This document shows, in pieces, positions 46,704-55,397 of a stretch of DNA of 64,000 bases. The stretch spans positions 4,985,782-5,049,781 of the forward strand of contig NZ_AP018227.1 of assembly GCF_002368095.1 (NCBI RefSeq), read 5' to 3'. The translations under genes were made by a program, and so were the position numbers. Source of the stretch: Calothrix parasitica NIES-267 (GTDB lineage: Bacteria; Cyanobacteriota; Cyanobacteriia; Cyanobacteriales; Nostocaceae). Each line of letters opens with the position of its first letter. The first letter of the stretch is position 1. The notes below the pieces were generated by a model. It made no database searches and was not told the DNA's origin. It saw only the letters and a program-made list of their open reading frames with translations.

Positions 46704-48080
46704 ATGAAATTACCTGAAGGACCAAAAACCTCTGCTTTCTTCCAAAATCTTCAATTTGCAGCTGACCCTTTAGGGTTTATGGATAATATCGCTAAAGAAT
46801 ATGGAGATATTGTCACTCTAGATCTTGGTCATTTACCTACAGTATTAGTTAGTAATCCGGAAGGAATCAAGCAGATTTTTACTAAAGCAAAAGAGATTAC
46901 ATCTCCAGGAGAATTACAAAAAATGGTAGCTCCTTTAATTGGTAACAATGGATTACTTTTGCTAGATGGATCGCGTCATAAACATTTGCGTAAAATGGTT
47001 ATGCCAGCATTTCATACTCATAGAATTAAAGGCTATGGACAGAAGATCTGCAAAATTACTCAAAGAGTAATGGATGAACAAGTAATTGGAAAATCTTTCG
47101 CAAGTTTCCCTACAATACAAAATATCACTTTACAGGTATTAATGGAGGTTTGGTTTGGCTTAGATCGAGGAGAAGATAATTGCGAGCTTCAGCAAGCAAT
47201 AACCAATTTGTTAAATTCTGCTAGAACTCCCCTGTGGGAAATTTGTGCATCTATCCCCTCTTTACAACGAGATTTGGGTAATTGGAGTCCGTGGGGAAGT
47301 TTTCTTAATCAAAAGCGAAAGTTAGACCAACTCCTCTATGATGAAATTCACCAACGTCGTAAACAAACAGAACTTTGTCCTGATAACCTTTTGAGCGAAC
47401 TTATTTTAGCTTGTGATGAAACTGGTGAACCTCTGACAGATGAAACTATACGAGACCTATTCGTTACATTATTACTTGGGGGTAGAGATGCAGCAGCAAC
47501 TGCTATTACTTGGGCATTATACTGGATTCATAATTTATCCACAGTCCGCGAACAGTTACTAGTGGAAATCGATAGTCTTGGTCAATCACCAGACCCCATG
47601 GATATTTCTGGATTACCTTACCTGAATGCTGTCTGTAATGAATCACTGCGTCTTTATCCAACTCAGGTAGTCACATTACCACGGAGAGTAGAATCAACAA
47701 TGGAACTCATGGGTTACCAATTAAATCCGGGTACCGTATTAAGAGCTTGTATTTATCTAACTCATCAACGTGAAGATTTATACTCAGAGCCTAAGAAGTT
47801 TAAACCAGAACGTTTTTTAGAAAAGCAATTCTCTTCCTATGAATTTCTGCCTTTTGGTGGTGGAGCTCGTCGTTGTATTGGAGAAGTTTTAGCTATGTTT
47901 GAGATGAAGTTGGTATTAGCAACCATACTTTTCCATTATCAACTGGCTATAGATAATGCAAAAGCAGTTAAACCTCAACGTAAGGGAGCTAATTTCCCTC
48001 CTGCAAATTTAAAGATGATTATGCTTGGTCAACGTCAGAACCTAAGTCAATCTCCACAATTTGTTACAAGCTCAGTTTAA
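46704..48080 (+). CDS. cytochrome P450, CYP110-like (second of two)
   Basis: This 458-residue P450 is clearly related to the one before it. The heme motif is FGGGARRCIG, ExxR is ESLR and the I-helix is GGRDAAAT, with Ala where the first Thr or Ser of the pair would be. The start LPEGPKTSAFFQNLQ is typical of cyanobacterial CYP110-like proteins. It is a candidate tailoring oxidase for the polyketide. A type II thioesterase follows after 180 bases that contain a dispersed repeat. Confidence 0.9.
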   Translation: MKLPEGPKTSAFFQNLQFAADPLGFMDNIAKEYGDIVTLDLGHLPTVLVSNPEGIKQIFTKAKEITSPGELQKMVAPLIGNNGLLLLDGSRHKHLRKMVMPAFHTHRIKGYGQKICKITQRVMDEQVIGKSFASFPTIQNITLQVLMEVWFGLDRGEDNCELQQAITNLLNSARTPLWEICASIPSLQRDLGNWSPWGSFLNQKRKLDQLLYDEIHQRRKQTELCPDNLLSELILACDETGEPLTDETIRDLFVTLLLGGRDAAATAITWALYWIHNLSTVREQLLVEIDSLGQSPDPMDISGLPYLNAVCNESLRLYPTQVVTLPRRVESTMELMGYQLNPGTVLRACIYLTHQREDLYSEPKKFKPERFLEKQFSSYEFLPFGGGARRCIGEVLAMFEMKLVLATILFHYQLAIDNAKAVKPQRKGANFPPANLKMIMLGQRQNLSQSPQFVTSSV

Positions 48081-48200
48081 TCATGGAGTGAAGTACTTTC
48101 TTCCACTTATCAAACTGTTTAGCATCCTCAAGCGGTGGTTGCTGAATCATAGGATTGTTTAACTCTCCGTCCGAAGTAATTATTGATAGTTTCACACGCT

Positions 48201-48225
48201 ATTTCATCCCGCATTTATGTAACGC
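48201..48225 (-). repeat. 25-bp dispersed repeat, copy 2
   Basis: The reverse complement matches 7434-7458 at 22 of 25 positions. It lies about 36 bases before the type II thioesterase start and may be an insertion-sequence relic. Confidence 0.4.
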
Positions 48226-48260
48226 CAACATATACTCTAAATTTACTAAAATAATCGCTT

Positions 48261-49031
48261 ATGACAGCTATCTCAGCTTTTAATTCGTGGATTAATTTTC
48301 CCAAGAGTAACCCTAAAGCAAAACTACGACTATTTTGTTTCCATTATGCTGGGGGTGGAGCATCAAGTTTTCGTTCTTGGATAGATAAATTACCGTCTGA
48401 AGTTGAAGTTTGTCTTATAGAACTTCCTGGACGTGGAATGCGAATGATGGAGCCTCCATTTACTCAGCTACAACTCCTAATTGATGCACTGGAAAAAGCT
48501 TTGTTACCAAGCTTTGATAGACCTTTTATTTTTTTTGGTCATAGTATGGGTGCTCTGGTAAGTTTTGAACTAACCCAAACAATTTTTACGAATCATAAAT
48601 TACTACCATTGCATTTATACGTATCAGGTCAACGTGCACCCCATATTCCAGACCCCGATCCACCAATTCATCATCTTCCAGAGGCATTATTTTTAAAAGA
48701 ATTACGGCGCTACAATGGTACCCCCGAAGAAGTGCTGAATAATTCCGAACTTATGCAACTACTCCTTCCTACTTTGCGGGCTGATTTTGCAGTTTTAGAA
48801 AATTATGTCTACACTCCCTCACCTCCACTTAATTGTCCCATTACAGCCTTTGGAGGCTTAGAAGATTGGAAAGCTAATTATGAACAACTTCGTTCTTGGG
48901 AAACACAAACAAATAGTACCTTCTCAATTCAATTATTTCCCGGCGATCATTTTTTTATATATTCATCTGAGTCAAAATTGCTACAATATCTTGGTCGAGA
49001 ATTAAATCAAATAGCTAGGAAAATTGATTAA
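48261..49031 (+). CDS. type II thioesterase (alpha/beta hydrolase)
   Basis: This 256-residue GrsT/RifR-type thioesterase opens with the family pattern FCFHYAGGGASSFRSW (near 29), has the nucleophile motif GHSMG (near 95) and a C-terminal GDHFFI histidine. Such enzymes remove misprimed or stalled acyl groups from carrier domains of PKS and NRPS lines. Unlike the terminal NRPS TE in this cluster it keeps a serine nucleophile. It lies 42 bases before the radical SAM gene and is likely to be cotranscribed with it. Confidence 0.92.
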   Translation: MTAISAFNSWINFPKSNPKAKLRLFCFHYAGGGASSFRSWIDKLPSEVEVCLIELPGRGMRMMEPPFTQLQLLIDALEKALLPSFDRPFIFFGHSMGALVSFELTQTIFTNHKLLPLHLYVSGQRAPHIPDPDPPIHHLPEALFLKELRRYNGTPEEVLNNSELMQLLLPTLRADFAVLENYVYTPSPPLNCPITAFGGLEDWKANYEQLRSWETQTNSTFSIQLFPGDHFFIYSSESKLLQYLGRELNQIARKID

Positions 49032-49073
49032 AATCTAGCCTTCATATTTATTAACAGACATACTTAATAAATC

Positions 49074-50417
49074 ATGCAACAACTTATTCATACCCCAAAG
49101 CTCCGGTTGTATCACGATAAAAGTATCCATTCTATACCACAACTTCAGAATTTTTCAGAACAAGAAATCTTGGGAATGAAAGCAGTAGCCCAAGTTTTAC
49201 CTTTTCGCACAAATAACTATGTAGTGGAAGAACTAATTGATTGGGATAATATTCCTAACGATCCTATTTTCCGATTAACCTTCCCACATAAGGATATGCT
49301 ATCTCGCGAACACTTTAATCAGATGCTTGCACTACTCGAGCAAAATGCACCAGAAAAAGTGATCAAAGAGACTGCTAACAAAATTCGCCGCGATCTCAAT
49401 CCTCATCCAGGGGGACAACTCCAATATAATGTTCCTTTTTTAAATTCCAAGTCTGTACCTGGAGTCCAACATAAGTATCAGGAAACTGTTCTTGTTTTCC
49501 CTACTGCTGCTCAAACTTGTCATGCATATTGTACATTCTGTTTTCGGTGGCCACAGTTTGTTGGTACGGATGATTTGAAATTTGCAACTCGTGAATCAGA
49601 TCTTTTTCAAGACTATATAAAGCAACATAAGGAAATAACTGATGTTCTTATAACTGGTGGTGACCCCATGACCATGAAAGCTTGGCAATTAGCTTTATAT
49701 ATAGAGCCACTATTACAGCCAGAATTTGAACATATTCAGAATATTCGTATTGGTACTAAATCTTTATCATATTGGCCATATCGTTATGTTACAGACCCAG
49801 ATGCAGATGAACTTTTATGTCTATTTGAAAAAGTAGTACGGACGGGCAAACATTTATCTATCATGGGTCATTACAGTCACTGGAAAGAACTTACAACTCC
49901 CATTGCACAAAAAGCTATTCGACGTATTTGCTCTACAGGAGCACAAATTCGCACTCAGAGTCCATTGATACGGCATATTAATGATAAATCTGAAGTATGG
50001 ATAAAAATGTGGCAGATACAAGTACGTTTGGGTTGTATTCCTTACTATATGTTTGTAGAACGACAAACTGGAGCAAAAAATTATTTTGAGATTCCATTGC
50101 TTCGTGCATGGGAAATATTTCAAGAAGCAATTCAAAAAGTATCCGGACTCTGTCGAACTGTTCGAGGACCTGTAATGTCAGCTTTACCAGGAAAAGTGAT
50201 TATTAATGGTATAAGTAAGATTAATCAAGAAAAAGTATTTGCACTTTCTTTTTTGCAGGCTCGTGATTCTGATTGGTGCAATCGACCTTTTTTTGCGAAG
50301 TATGATGCTGAAGCAACTTGGTTAACATCACTAAAACCAGCTTTGGGAGATGAAAAATTTTTTTATGAGAGCCAACTTGAGGAAATTCTTGTAAATAAAT
50401 TATTTTCAACTCAGTAA
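49074..50417 (+). CDS. KamA-family radical SAM amino acid 2,3-aminomutase
   Basis: The 447-residue protein has the radical SAM cluster motif CxxxCxxC as CHAYCTFC (near 153), followed by FRWPQFVG, and the SAM-binding LITGGDPM (near 193). The length and overall pattern match the lysine 2,3-aminomutase family. A lysine in ALPGK (near 371) is the candidate PLP-binding residue, although the usual glycine-rich PGGGGK motif is not present. Such enzymes move the alpha-amino group to the beta carbon. The substrate (Lys, Glu, Arg or another) cannot be read from the sequence. It fits well as the supplier of a beta-amino acid for the last NRPS module, whose A-domain code looks beta-amino-acid-like. Confidence 0.85.
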   Translation: MQQLIHTPKLRLYHDKSIHSIPQLQNFSEQEILGMKAVAQVLPFRTNNYVVEELIDWDNIPNDPIFRLTFPHKDMLSREHFNQMLALLEQNAPEKVIKETANKIRRDLNPHPGGQLQYNVPFLNSKSVPGVQHKYQETVLVFPTAAQTCHAYCTFCFRWPQFVGTDDLKFATRESDLFQDYIKQHKEITDVLITGGDPMTMKAWQLALYIEPLLQPEFEHIQNIRIGTKSLSYWPYRYVTDPDADELLCLFEKVVRTGKHLSIMGHYSHWKELTTPIAQKAIRRICSTGAQIRTQSPLIRHINDKSEVWIKMWQIQVRLGCIPYYMFVERQTGAKNYFEIPLLRAWEIFQEAIQKVSGLCRTVRGPVMSALPGKVIINGISKINQEKVFALSFLQARDSDWCNRPFFAKYDAEATWLTSLKPALGDEKFFYESQLEEILVNKLFSTQ

Positions 50418-50478
50418 TATATTGAACAAACAAAAATATTGGATGATAGAACAGTTTTGAAACTTTGAGTATAAAACT

Positions 50479-51306
50479 ATGACAGTTTGTATTAATGGTC
50501 AATTTTTTAGTCCAGATGAAGCGAAAATCTCTATATTCGATCACGGTTTATTGTATGGGGATGGAGTATTTGACACAATTGCTGCTGTTGACGGGGAAAT
50601 TTGGTGGCTTGATGAACACTTAGAACGTCTTTTGCAAGGTTGTAATTCTATATTACTAAAACATCCATGGTCAAAAAGCGAACTAAGCAAACTTGCGAAA
50701 GAGACGTTTTTGCAAACAAACCAACCTAATGGGAGAATTCGCATTACCATTACACGAGGAGTTGGTGATATACCCAGCTATAGTATAAATAGCTGTCAAC
50801 CCAATCTAATTATCTTTTCAACTCCACTGGATTTTCCTCAAGAAAGTACTTACTTAAAGGGACTTTCTATAAAATCTATTAATTATTCTCGTGTCTTTCC
50901 TAATGTTAAAAATTTAAGTTTTTTACCATCTGTTCTTGGAAATATAGAAGCAAAAAAAACTGGTTACGATGATTCAGTATTTGTAAATGAATCTAAGAAT
51001 GTAACGGAAGGAACAACTTGGAATATTTTTGTTTTAACTGATAATAAATTGATAACACCAAAAGATTCTCTTCTTGTCGGGGTAACACGTAATAAAGTAA
51101 TTGAACTTTCAGAATCTTTAGGTATTAGTGTTGAAAAGAGTTTAATTCCACTTGAAATGCTTTACTCATCTCAAGAAATTTTTATTACTGGTACAACTAA
51201 GCGTATTCTTGGTATTACCAAAGTAGATGATTTTACCGTTGGTAATGGTGGTATTGGAAATTTAACAAGCAAACTTCTGAAAGAATATCGTAGGATTTTT
51301 TATTGA
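50479..51306 (+). CDS. class IV PLP-dependent aminotransferase
   Basis: This 275-residue protein is of D-amino acid/branched-chain aminotransferase type. The N-terminal pattern GQFFSPDEAKISIFDHGLLYGDGVFDTI is typical of the fold class, and the PLP lysine should be in VKNLSFLPSVLGNIEAKK (near 151). EGTTWNIF and the C-terminal ITGTTKRI match the phosphate-binding segments. It could transaminate the product of the neighbouring aminomutase, make its amino-acid precursor or edit stereochemistry. A housekeeping D-alanine aminotransferase or aminodeoxychorismate lyase is the alternative. It starts 61 bases after the aminomutase and is probably the last gene of the cluster. Confidence 0.85.
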   Translation: MTVCINGQFFSPDEAKISIFDHGLLYGDGVFDTIAAVDGEIWWLDEHLERLLQGCNSILLKHPWSKSELSKLAKETFLQTNQPNGRIRITITRGVGDIPSYSINSCQPNLIIFSTPLDFPQESTYLKGLSIKSINYSRVFPNVKNLSFLPSVLGNIEAKKTGYDDSVFVNESKNVTEGTTWNIFVLTDNKLITPKDSLLVGVTRNKVIELSESLGISVEKSLIPLEMLYSSQEIFITGTTKRILGITKVDDFTVGNGGIGNLTSKLLKEYRRIFY

Positions 51307-51440
51307 TATACAAATACATAATGTTAATTAAATAATAGCTCAGGTTACCTTTAATGGTATTTATAACTCCCTATGAAAACTTGGTTTAGATATGTTCAAG
51401 TTTAAAGGAGCGGTGTTCCATTTTTGTTTTTAACGAAACT

Positions 51441-51965
51441 ATGAGTAAAATACAAAATTTCAGTCTTACATCAGACGTAGACATAAAAATAGACAAGTTA
51501 GAAGGGGGCAAACGGCGTATTTTTGCCAAAATTGAAATTCCCTACGCATTAGAGCAAGTCTGGCAAGTGATTACAGACTATGAAGCTTTTGCTGAGTTTA
51601 TTCCCGGTATGACTGCCAGCAGTCGTTTAGAAGCTCCCACAGGAGGCATTCGCCTAGAACAAGTTCGTACAAAGAGCTTCATGGGTATGAAGTCATCTGC
51701 TCGAAATGTTTTTGACATAGAAGAAAAATTCCCCCATGAAGTTCATTATCAGCTGATTGAGGGAGATGTAAAGGAATTCTCTGGCTGCTGGCGCTTAGAA
51801 GTAAGCAACCAATCAGAGTCACAATCTAAAGTTGAACTAATCTATGACTTGTGTGTTTTACCCAAATCGATGATTCCAGCACCAATATTTGAACATTTTC
51901 TTCGTAATGATATTCCAGCAAGCTTGTTAGCAGTTCGTCAGCAAGTGGAAAAACTATTCAGTTAA
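51441..51965 (+). CDS. START/SRPBCC (COQ10-like polyketide cyclase/lipid-binding) family protein
   Basis: This 174-residue protein has the SRPBCC pattern: an opening strand RRIFAKIEIP, the helix segment LEQVWQVITDYEAFAEFIPGM and a long C-terminal helix. The fold binds hydrophobic ligands. Some members act as aromatase/cyclases, but similar genes occur widely in cyanobacteria away from PKS clusters. With a reduced type I polyketide upstream there is no clear need for a cyclase, so I treat it as probably unrelated housekeeping. Confidence 0.75.
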   Translation: MSKIQNFSLTSDVDIKIDKLEGGKRRIFAKIEIPYALEQVWQVITDYEAFAEFIPGMTASSRLEAPTGGIRLEQVRTKSFMGMKSSARNVFDIEEKFPHEVHYQLIEGDVKEFSGCWRLEVSNQSESQSKVELIYDLCVLPKSMIPAPIFEHFLRNDIPASLLAVRQQVEKLFS

Positions 51966-52197
51966 ATACAGCTTTCGGAGCGAGGATTTCATCAATTATT
52001 TAATCCTTGTTCCGAAAAAATGAGAACCTTTATTTTGATGAGATTTAATTCGATTTCAAATAAGACAATCTGCTTGTAGCAGCGCTTCGCGTTCGGCGCA
52101 GCCGTGAGGTTGATCGCAATCTTGGCTTGGTGGATAAGCTTACTCAAAAGTTTCGATAGATATTGATTTACTGAGAGCAAAACGAGGATTATTAAGC

Positions 52198-52839
52198 TTG
52201 CTACATACACTTCTTGCTGATTTTCGCATTATTTTTGAACGCGACCCAGCTGCTCGTAACTGGTTAGAAGTCTTGTTTTGCTACCCTGGCTTACAAGCCT
52301 TGTTATTTTATCGGCTGGCTCATTGGCTCTATAAAGTTGACATTTCTTTTATTCCACGGCTGATTTCTCACATTTCGAGGTTTCTTACTGGAATTGAAAT
52401 TCACCCTGGTGCAACTATTGGACGCAGTGTATTTATTGACCATGGAATGGGAGTGGTAATTGGTGAAACAGCTATTATTGGTGATTACACCTTAATTTAC
52501 CAAGGCGCAACTTTAGGTGGTACGGGTAAAGAAAGTGGTAAACGCCATCCAACTGTGGGCGAAAATGTAGTTGTCGGTGCTGGAGCCAAGATATTAGGTA
52601 ATATTCTGATTGGAAACAATGCCCGTATTGCTTCTGGTTCCGTTGTTCTCAAAGATGTACCAGCAGATTTTACAGTTGTTGGTATACCCGGTAGGATAAT
52701 TTATCGTTCTGGTGTTCGAGTCGCTCCTCTAGAACATAACGAATTACCAGATTCACAGGCTGAGTTAATTAGAGCTTTAGTTGACCGCGTAGAATCATTA
52801 GAAAAACAAATAAAAAGTTTTCAACAGGTTCAGTGTTAG
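52198..52839 (+). CDS. cysE: serine O-acetyltransferase
   Basis: This 213-residue enzyme is of the CysE left-handed beta-helix type. The N-terminal segment [19 protein letters not shown] and the hexapeptide repeats ([44 protein letters not shown]) are clear. It makes O-acetylserine, the precursor of cysteine, the residue that the cluster's first NRPS appears to use, so a supply role is conceivable. CysE is also a normal housekeeping gene. No ATG is present at the expected start; the TTG at 52198 with AGGA about 11 bases upstream gives the usual N-terminus. A terminator follows. Confidence 0.9.
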   Translation: MLHTLLADFRIIFERDPAARNWLEVLFCYPGLQALLFYRLAHWLYKVDISFIPRLISHISRFLTGIEIHPGATIGRSVFIDHGMGVVIGETAIIGDYTLIYQGATLGGTGKESGKRHPTVGENVVVGAGAKILGNILIGNNARIASGSVVLKDVPADFTVVGIPGRIIYRSGVRVAPLEHNELPDSQAELIRALVDRVESLEKQIKSFQQVQC

Positions 52840-52901
52840 ATTTACCACATTTGTATTGTCCCTCTTTTACTTTTTTGGTCATCAATGTTTATACCCTCCT
52901 C

Positions 52902-52924
52902 AGACAGGTTAACTGTCTTTTTTT
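52902..52924 (+). terminator. intrinsic terminator after cysE
   Basis: AGACAG and CTGTCT form a stem around GTTAA (52902-52918) and run into seven T bases (52918-52924). It lies 63 bases after the cysE stop. Confidence 0.75.
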
Positions 52925-53063
52925 GCGTTTATTTCTTCAGAACTATGAATTAGGCTTAATTCGTGAATATTTCATAATAAAAAATAATAAAAAACCATGT
53001 CTTAAATATAAAAACTTATCTTTCAAATAAACTGATTTTTCTCTCTTACTTTTTCAGCAAACC

Positions 53064-53073
53064 CTATATAATT
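53064..53073. repeat. target-site duplication, left copy
   Basis: CTATATAATT directly before the left end of the insertion element; the same ten bases follow its right end at 54772-54781. Confidence 0.85.
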
Positions 53074-53251
53074 GAATGGCACTAAGATAAGCTGAAAGTA
53101 AGTAGGTGCAAAGACTTCGACAAAATTAGAGAAATAGAGTGAAGTAAAGAGATAGTGAAAAGCTAATTCGCGTAACTGTTTCGCGAATTAAAGGTAGTAT
53201 TTGAGGCATTTATGTCTTTATTGTTTTTTTTTGAACCACCAGCGGCAGAAA

Positions 53252-54400
53252 TTATGCAGATTTTAAATCAACATGATACTGTCGTCTTGTTTTTTGCATT
53301 AAAGGATAAGCTTTAGGGCGACGTTTTCTTACTCTTGGCTCACAACGACCAGGACGTTGTGGAATTTCTTTATGTATTAATATTTTTAATAATGTTTGAT
53401 AAATTATGTCACGAGCTTGTTCAGAAGTATTTAATAACTTGGGAATAAAATTATTAAAGTGGTGACGAGTTCCCTGTAACGATAATTTCAAAGGTGAAAC
53501 TTGAAATGAAGAGTTAGCTGAAGAGAATATCAAGGTTCTTAGAAGGTTATAAGCTATTAAAAATGCCCAGATTTCTTTACGTGCTAATGATGGTGTTTTA
53601 CCTCGAAGAACATCCATCCCCAAAGTTGTTTTTAGATGTTTTAAGTTTACCTCAACGCTCCATCTTTCGTCATAAAGCCTAACTACATCTACCGTAGAAT
53701 ATTCATTCTCATCTAGTAATGTTGTAATTAAACTTACTTGTTTTGTACGAAAACCGGGAATAAAAATATAATAATAAATTTCTCTTACAATTAAAGTTGG
53801 AGGTAACTCATTAAATTCGTTCTGTGTTAAACCTTTTGGACACTTTTTTGGTTTATACCATTTAACTAATTTATCACAATTACCAACTATTTTTCCTCCT
53901 CGCATCTGTGTTTTACGACTTTGATGTTTGCGAAATAAACCATCACAGCCAAGGTTTTTGATTTTAATCAAATCAGCATATGCACAAAAAGCTCTGTCTC
54001 CCAAAAGAACATCTCCGGGCTTTAAAAATTGATATAACTTTCTTGCTAACTGTATATCATGTGTATTAAAAACATCTATTACTAAGCCAATCGCAGCACC
54101 TGTTGCAATACTAAAAATTACTCCTATTTTTGCAATCGGAAAACCACAACCATTTTTTTGGCTCTTATGTTGAGGGTAACTTAATTGGTTTTCTTTTGTA
54201 TCAGGCATTGAGACGTTGGAACCGTCTATAACTTTGATATTTCTACCGCACCATAAATATTCTTCACTTACTCTTTCTTCTAAACCAATTGCTACTTTAT
54301 AAAATAATTTTTCTAGTAATTTTTCAGGTAATCTCTGACGAGCTTGACAATAGGCACTTGAATCTGGTTCCGTTGCCCCTAAAGACTCTTGGATTTTACG
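53252..54400 (-). pseudogene. IS4-family transposase, N-terminus missing
   Basis: The frame runs from the minus-strand stop at 53252 up to 54400, about 382 codons, where it meets an in-frame TAA with no start. The longest piece from an ATG begins at 54208. DDE residues are present: VIDGSNVSMPDT, GDRAFCAYAD and the IS4 signature Y-x2-R-x3-E-x6-K as YDERWSVEVNLKHLK. The upstream piece ends in SSAYCQARQRLPEKLL, a segment normally well inside such proteins, so roughly the first 60-70 residues are gone. The catalytic core is complete, but the protein probably is not made from its own start. Confidence 0.85.
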
Positions 54401-54680
54401 TTACCAAGTTAAAGGTAAATACGGTATTTATTGGTACTATAAGTTGCAATGCCTATCTGCTGTTTTTCCCTCTCAACGTGACTCTTCAAAGCTTTCTAAA
54501 TATAAGCACTTGGGAAAACCTGGTAGTACTGCATACAATGATGCTGTTCTAGCTTTGGCACGACGTGCAAAAATTGATGCTCTTGAGCGCATGATTAATT
54601 CAGTTAAACAAGGCTGGGTTGATTTGTATGAGGAGAAGGAAAGAACCGAGAATAATAAAAACAAACATTCGCGTAAATAA
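54399..54680 (+). pseudogene. 5'-truncated passenger gene fragment inside the insertion element
   Basis: A plus-strand frame gives RYQVKGKYGIYWYYKLQ, then SKYKHLGKPGSTAYNDAVLALARRAKIDALERMINSV and a Lys/Glu-rich tail to TAA at 54678-54680. No normal start exists; a TTG at 54444 is the only nearby one. The composition looks truly coding, but I do not recognise the family. It is fused head to head with the truncated transposase near 54400, as if one deletion removed both 5' ends. Confidence 0.5.
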
Positions 54681-54771
54681 TTCGCGAATTGTAAATCTTT
54701 TCTTTACTCACTCATCCTAAAACTCTTAAACTCTTATATATTAATTGTTTCGGCTTATCTTAGTGCCATTC

Positions 54772-54781
54772 CTATATAATT
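54772..54781. repeat. target-site duplication, right copy
   Basis: CTATATAATT directly after the right inverted repeat, identical to 53064-53073. Confidence 0.85.
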
Positions 54782-55080
54782 ATTGATTCTTTCGGAAATA
54801 ATTCAAGCAATAGAGGAAATAACAACAATTTTTGATAAACAGAGGGAAGCGAAGTTGCTAATTGATTTGGGTACCCGAAATCTACTCATTGCATTAAAAT
54901 AAGCAATTATTAACTTAGCTTCGTAAAAAGAAAGATAAATATTAGTTTATTAAATAAACTCCCAAAAATGTAATAAAAATTTACTTTAGTAAAAATTGTT
55001 AATAATCACACTAAAGTCATAAGTATTATCACTTAATAATTGTGATTTACAGAATTATGTGCAATTAAAGTCATGTTAAT
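54782..55080. other. intergenic stretch with a short ORF remnant
   Basis: From 54783 a TTG-initiated frame runs to TAA at 54900-54902 (SEIIQAIEEITTIFDKQREAK is its core). It is only 39 codons and may be a gene remnant. The rest to 55080 is AT-rich, without a recognisable feature. Confidence 0.3.
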
Positions 55081-55314
55081 TTAGAATGTTTTGCTTGAGT
55101 GCGAAAAACGCTTATTCCAACAATAATGAAACAAGAGATAGACAACGATTCCAGTAAGAAAATGTGAATAGCGAAAAACAATTCTCCACTTCAAGGGTAA
55201 AGCTCTAATCATTACTGCAAAAGGTTTTGACCATATTAACCTAAACGGATAATGTGGCAAGATATCCCTTACTGTTGGGTAAAATGCTCGGATTGTTGCT
55301 TTATAAACCGCCAT
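55081..55314 (-). CDS. small hypothetical protein, doubtful
   Basis: This 77-residue frame has one likely membrane segment (FLTGIVVYLLFHYCW) and a basic, aromatic N-terminal half. No good ribosome site precedes the ATG and I do not recognise the family. It may be a real small membrane protein or an accidental frame in AT-rich DNA. Confidence 0.3.
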   Translation of the reverse strand: MAVYKATIRAFYPTVRDILPHYPFRLIWSKPFAVMIRALPLKWRIVFRYSHFLTGIVVYLLFHYCWNKRFSHSSKTF

Positions 55315-55397
55315 ATTAATCTGTTCGCTTCTGTTTGCACAACAAAGACAAAAACAAGTGCTTAAATTTTATTCAGCAAGCCTTTATTAACAAAAAA

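Larger units (their letters stand above)
53074..54771. mobile_element. IS4-family insertion element, 1698 bp, with truncated transposase
   Basis: The left end (from 53074) and the reverse complement of the right end (to 54771) agree over 24 bases with one mismatch, beginning GAATGGCACTAAGATAAGC. The ten-base direct repeats outside them are exact, so the whole 1.7 kb was mobilised as one unit. Inside are a transposase on the minus strand lacking its N-terminus and a gene fragment on the plus strand, placed head to head. TTCGCG-containing inverted sequences lie near both ends (about 53169-53189 and 54668-54689). Confidence 0.85.

Noticed and set aside
51441-51965. START-domain protein as the polyketide cyclase of the cluster
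   Set aside because: A reduced type I chain needs no aromatic cyclase, and such genes are common in cyanobacteria apart from PKS loci.
52074-52125. GC-rich palindromic stretch before cysE (GCGCTTCGCGTTCGGCGCAGCC)
   Set aside because: It looks like one of the short GC-rich repeats scattered in cyanobacterial genomes; a single copy here supports no more specific call.
52833-53030. 65-residue frame after cysE
   Set aside because: It overlaps the cysE end and the terminator, and its composition is that of AT-rich noncoding DNA.
54289-54552. 87-residue plus-strand frame in the insertion element
   Set aside because: It is antisense to the clear transposase frame for its first half and out of frame with the passenger fragment.
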